Shown here: positions 62,441 through 64,000 of the stretch, piece by piece
Numbering within the stretch: position 1 is the first letter of the stretch
How the letters are laid out: each line of letters starts with the position of its first letter
Assembly: GCA_001828935.1 (NCBI GenBank)
Contig: MHZX01000092.1
Span: 135,822 to 199,821 of the forward strand
Origin: Rhodocyclales bacterium RIFCSPLOWO2_02_FULL_63_24
GTDB taxonomy: Bacteria; Pseudomonadota; Gammaproteobacteria; Burkholderiales; Rhodocyclaceae
DNA: 64,000 nt
Reading direction: 5' to 3'
Translations under genes and position numbers: made by a program
Notes under the pieces: generated by a model
The model's database searches: none
What the model saw: only the letters and a program-made list of their open reading frames with translations
What the model was told of the DNA's origin: nothing

Positions 62441-64000
62441 ATGAGAAGCAATCTGCCCGTGACACAAAACGAAGTCGTTCTGCGCGACGATCAGGTAATC
62501 GTTTCCAGGACCGACCTCAAGGGCCAGATCACCTATATCAATCGGGATTTCCTGGATATCAGCGGATTCAGCGAAGCGGAACTCCTGGGCCAGCCCCACA
62601 ACATCGTGCGCCATCCCGACATGCCGGTGGAAGCTTTCGAGGATTTGTGGCGCACCTTGAAGGCCGGGCGGCCGTGGACCGGCTATGTCAAGAATCGCTG
62701 CAAGAATGGCGACTACTACTGGGTTCTGGCCAATGTCGCCCCCCTGATGGAGCGCGGCCAGATCGTTGGCTACCTGTCGGTGCGACGCAAGGTGCCGACG
62801 GACAAGATCGCTCAGCTGGAAAGCGTTTACAAGCTGTTCCGCAACAAGCAACAGGGCAATCTGCAGATTCACTTCGGCCAGGCAGTCAAAGGTAGCGGCG
62901 GCGGCATGTTCGCCAACCTCAACCTGACGGTGCGCATCGGCGGCACGCTTGCCCTTCTCGGTGTGCTGGTGGCGGCGGCAGTCGGATTCGGCCTGTCGGC
63001 CTTGAGCCGGACCCAGGAATCGGTGCAATCGCTCTACGAGAAACGTCTGGAGCCGGTTCGCATCATCGGCCGGATCGGCAAACTGATGGCCGACAACCGC
63101 GCGCAGATCCTGCTCGGTCTGCAGCACGATCCAAACGGTGCCTACGCGAAACTGCACGATCACCCGCTGACGCTGCATGCGGATACGGTAGAAAAGAATA
63201 TTGCCGAGATCACCGAACTGTGGAAGGCCTATCAGCAACACATCATCGGTCCGGAACATCAGAAGATGGCGGACGAGTATGCAGAATTGCGCAAGAAGTT
63301 CGTCCAGGAAGGCCTGCTGCCGGCCCGCAAGGCCCTGCTCGACGGTGCCTTCAACGAAGCCAACCTGCTGCTTCTGGAGAAGGTGAATCCCAGCTACAAC
63401 CTGGCCGGCGGCAAGGCCGACGTCCTGTTCAAGTATCTGGGCCAGCAGGCCGAACTGCAGATGAATGAGGCGCGCGTCAGCTATGAGCAAACCCGTACCA
63501 TCCAGCTGGTGGTGCTGGCGCTGCTGGTGGCGATCGGCATTGCCGCCACTACGGCCCTGGTGCGCTCGCTGCGCCGGCCGATGGACGAGATTCTCGATAC
63601 CTTCGGCAATATCGTGCAGGGCAACTACTCGAACAGCATCGATATCACGCACAGTGACGAGATGGGCAAGGTGCTGCAGGGCTTGCAAGTACTGCAAACC
63701 CGGATGGGATTCGAGCTTTCCGAATCCAGGCGCCAAGCGGACGAGATGACGCGCATCAAGATTGCGCTGGACAACGTGAGCACGGGGGTGATGATCGCGA
63801 ACAATGAGCGGACGGTCATCTACGCCAACAAATCGGTGCAGGGGATACTGAAGGGGGCGGAATCGGCGATCCGGCAGCAGCTGCCGAATTTTGATGCGGA
63901 GCACATGGTGGGAGTGAATATCGACACCTTCCACAAGAACCCGGCGCACCAGGCCAAACTGCTGTCGACCTTCACCAGCACCTACGTCGCCAACCTGGAA
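62441..64000 (+). CDS. PAS-4HB methyl-accepting chemotaxis protein (partial, runs off the window)
   Basis: The first 520 codons of an MCP, open to the last base. The ATG at 62441 is preceded by AGAGGAGCC. It opens with an Aer-type PAS (about 10-120: [32 protein letters not shown]), then membrane segment 1 (about 166-188), a periplasmic four-helix-bundle sensor (about 190-350: YEKRLEPVRIIGRIGKLMAD), membrane segment 2 (about 352-372), a HAMP-like helix (about 372-425), and a second PAS beginning IALDNVSTGVMIANNERTVI. The kinase-control domain must lie beyond 64000. The PAS is paralogous to the one at 40.7 kb. Confidence 0.92.
   Translation, partial: MRSNLPVTQNEVVLRDDQVIVSRTDLKGQITYINRDFLDISGFSEAELLGQPHNIVRHPDMPVEAFEDLWRTLKAGRPWTGYVKNRCKNGDYYWVLANVAPLMERGQIVGYLSVRRKVPTDKIAQLESVYKLFRNKQQGNLQIHFGQAVKGSGGGMFANLNLTVRIGGTLALLGVLVAAAVGFGLSALSRTQESVQSLYEKRLEPVRIIGRIGKLMADNRAQILLGLQHDPNGAYAKLHDHPLTLHADTVEKNIAEITELWKAYQQHIIGPEHQKMADEYAELRKKFVQEGLLPARKALLDGAFNEANLLLLEKVNPSYNLAGGKADVLFKYLGQQAELQMNEARVSYEQTRTIQLVVLALLVAIGIAATTALVRSLRRPMDEILDTFGNIVQGNYSNSIDITHSDEMGKVLQGLQVLQTRMGFELSESRRQADEMTRIKIALDNVSTGVMIANNERTVIYANKSVQGILKGAESAIRQQLPNFDAEHMVGVNIDTFHKNPAHQAKLLSTFTSTYVANLE

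Overview
The window looks like chromosomal DNA of a GC-rich, motile betaproteobacterium, most likely of the order Rhodocyclales (Azonexus/Dechloromonas/Azoarcus-like). The clues are the gene order smr-trxB ... ftsK-lolA-rarA-serS, a FlhDC-type flagellar regulator next to motAB-che genes, PII and Aer-type PAS-MCPs. This assignment is inferred from gene content, not from a database search. About 50 genes are supported, with one tRNA-Ser(CGA). No CRISPR array, rRNA, integrase or transposase is visible.

1-10.8 kb (minus strand): an iron block of 12 genes in one direction, read from a promoter at about 10.75 kb whose -10 lies inside a Fur-box-like sequence. In order of transcription: hemP, bfd, bfr, an ftrA/P19-like periplasmic iron protein, a coiled-coil porin, an ftrB-like cupredoxin, an ftrD-like polyferredoxin, a small unknown protein, a DUF2325 protein, tonB, exbB and exbD, followed by a TonB-dependent siderophore receptor. 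The FtrC permease expected with FtrABD is absent.

10.8-15.5 kb: housekeeping genes ppa, nadE and glnB (plus), smr-domain gene and trxB (minus), with copies of a GC-rich intergenic repeat.

15.5-30.3 kb (plus strand): an accessory block that appears to separate trxB from ftsK, genes usually adjacent in betaproteobacteria. It encodes a CHASE2-class III nucleotide cyclase, two exported caspase-like proteins (one fused to a formylglycine-enzyme-like domain without the catalytic cysteines, one ending in a Sel1-like module), a separate gene duplicating that module, a TpsB/TpsA two-partner secretion pair whose exoprotein has only two cysteines after its signal peptide, both at the extreme C-terminus, an OmpA-like protein and a FecR-like secreted protein. 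This is the best candidate here for an undescribed system: a sensed, possibly protease-controlled surface adhesin.

30.4-37.5 kb: ftsK, lolA, rarA, serS (plus), an mltF-like transglycosylase (minus) and tRNA-Ser(CGA). 37.7-42.3 kb: a NarL-type two-component pair and an Aer-like MCP. 42.4-52.7 kb: ygiQ with a small SH3-like partner, a 1728-residue exonuclease-RecQ-UvrD fusion, an HNH endonuclease, an orphan TonB-like protein and a Nudix hydrolase.

52.9-64 kb (plus strand): motility and chemotaxis. A receiver-GGDEF(degenerate)-EAL protein, flhD, flhC, motA, motB, a compact MCP, cheY, cheA with repeated linker motifs, cheW, and the start of a large PAS-MCP that runs off the window.
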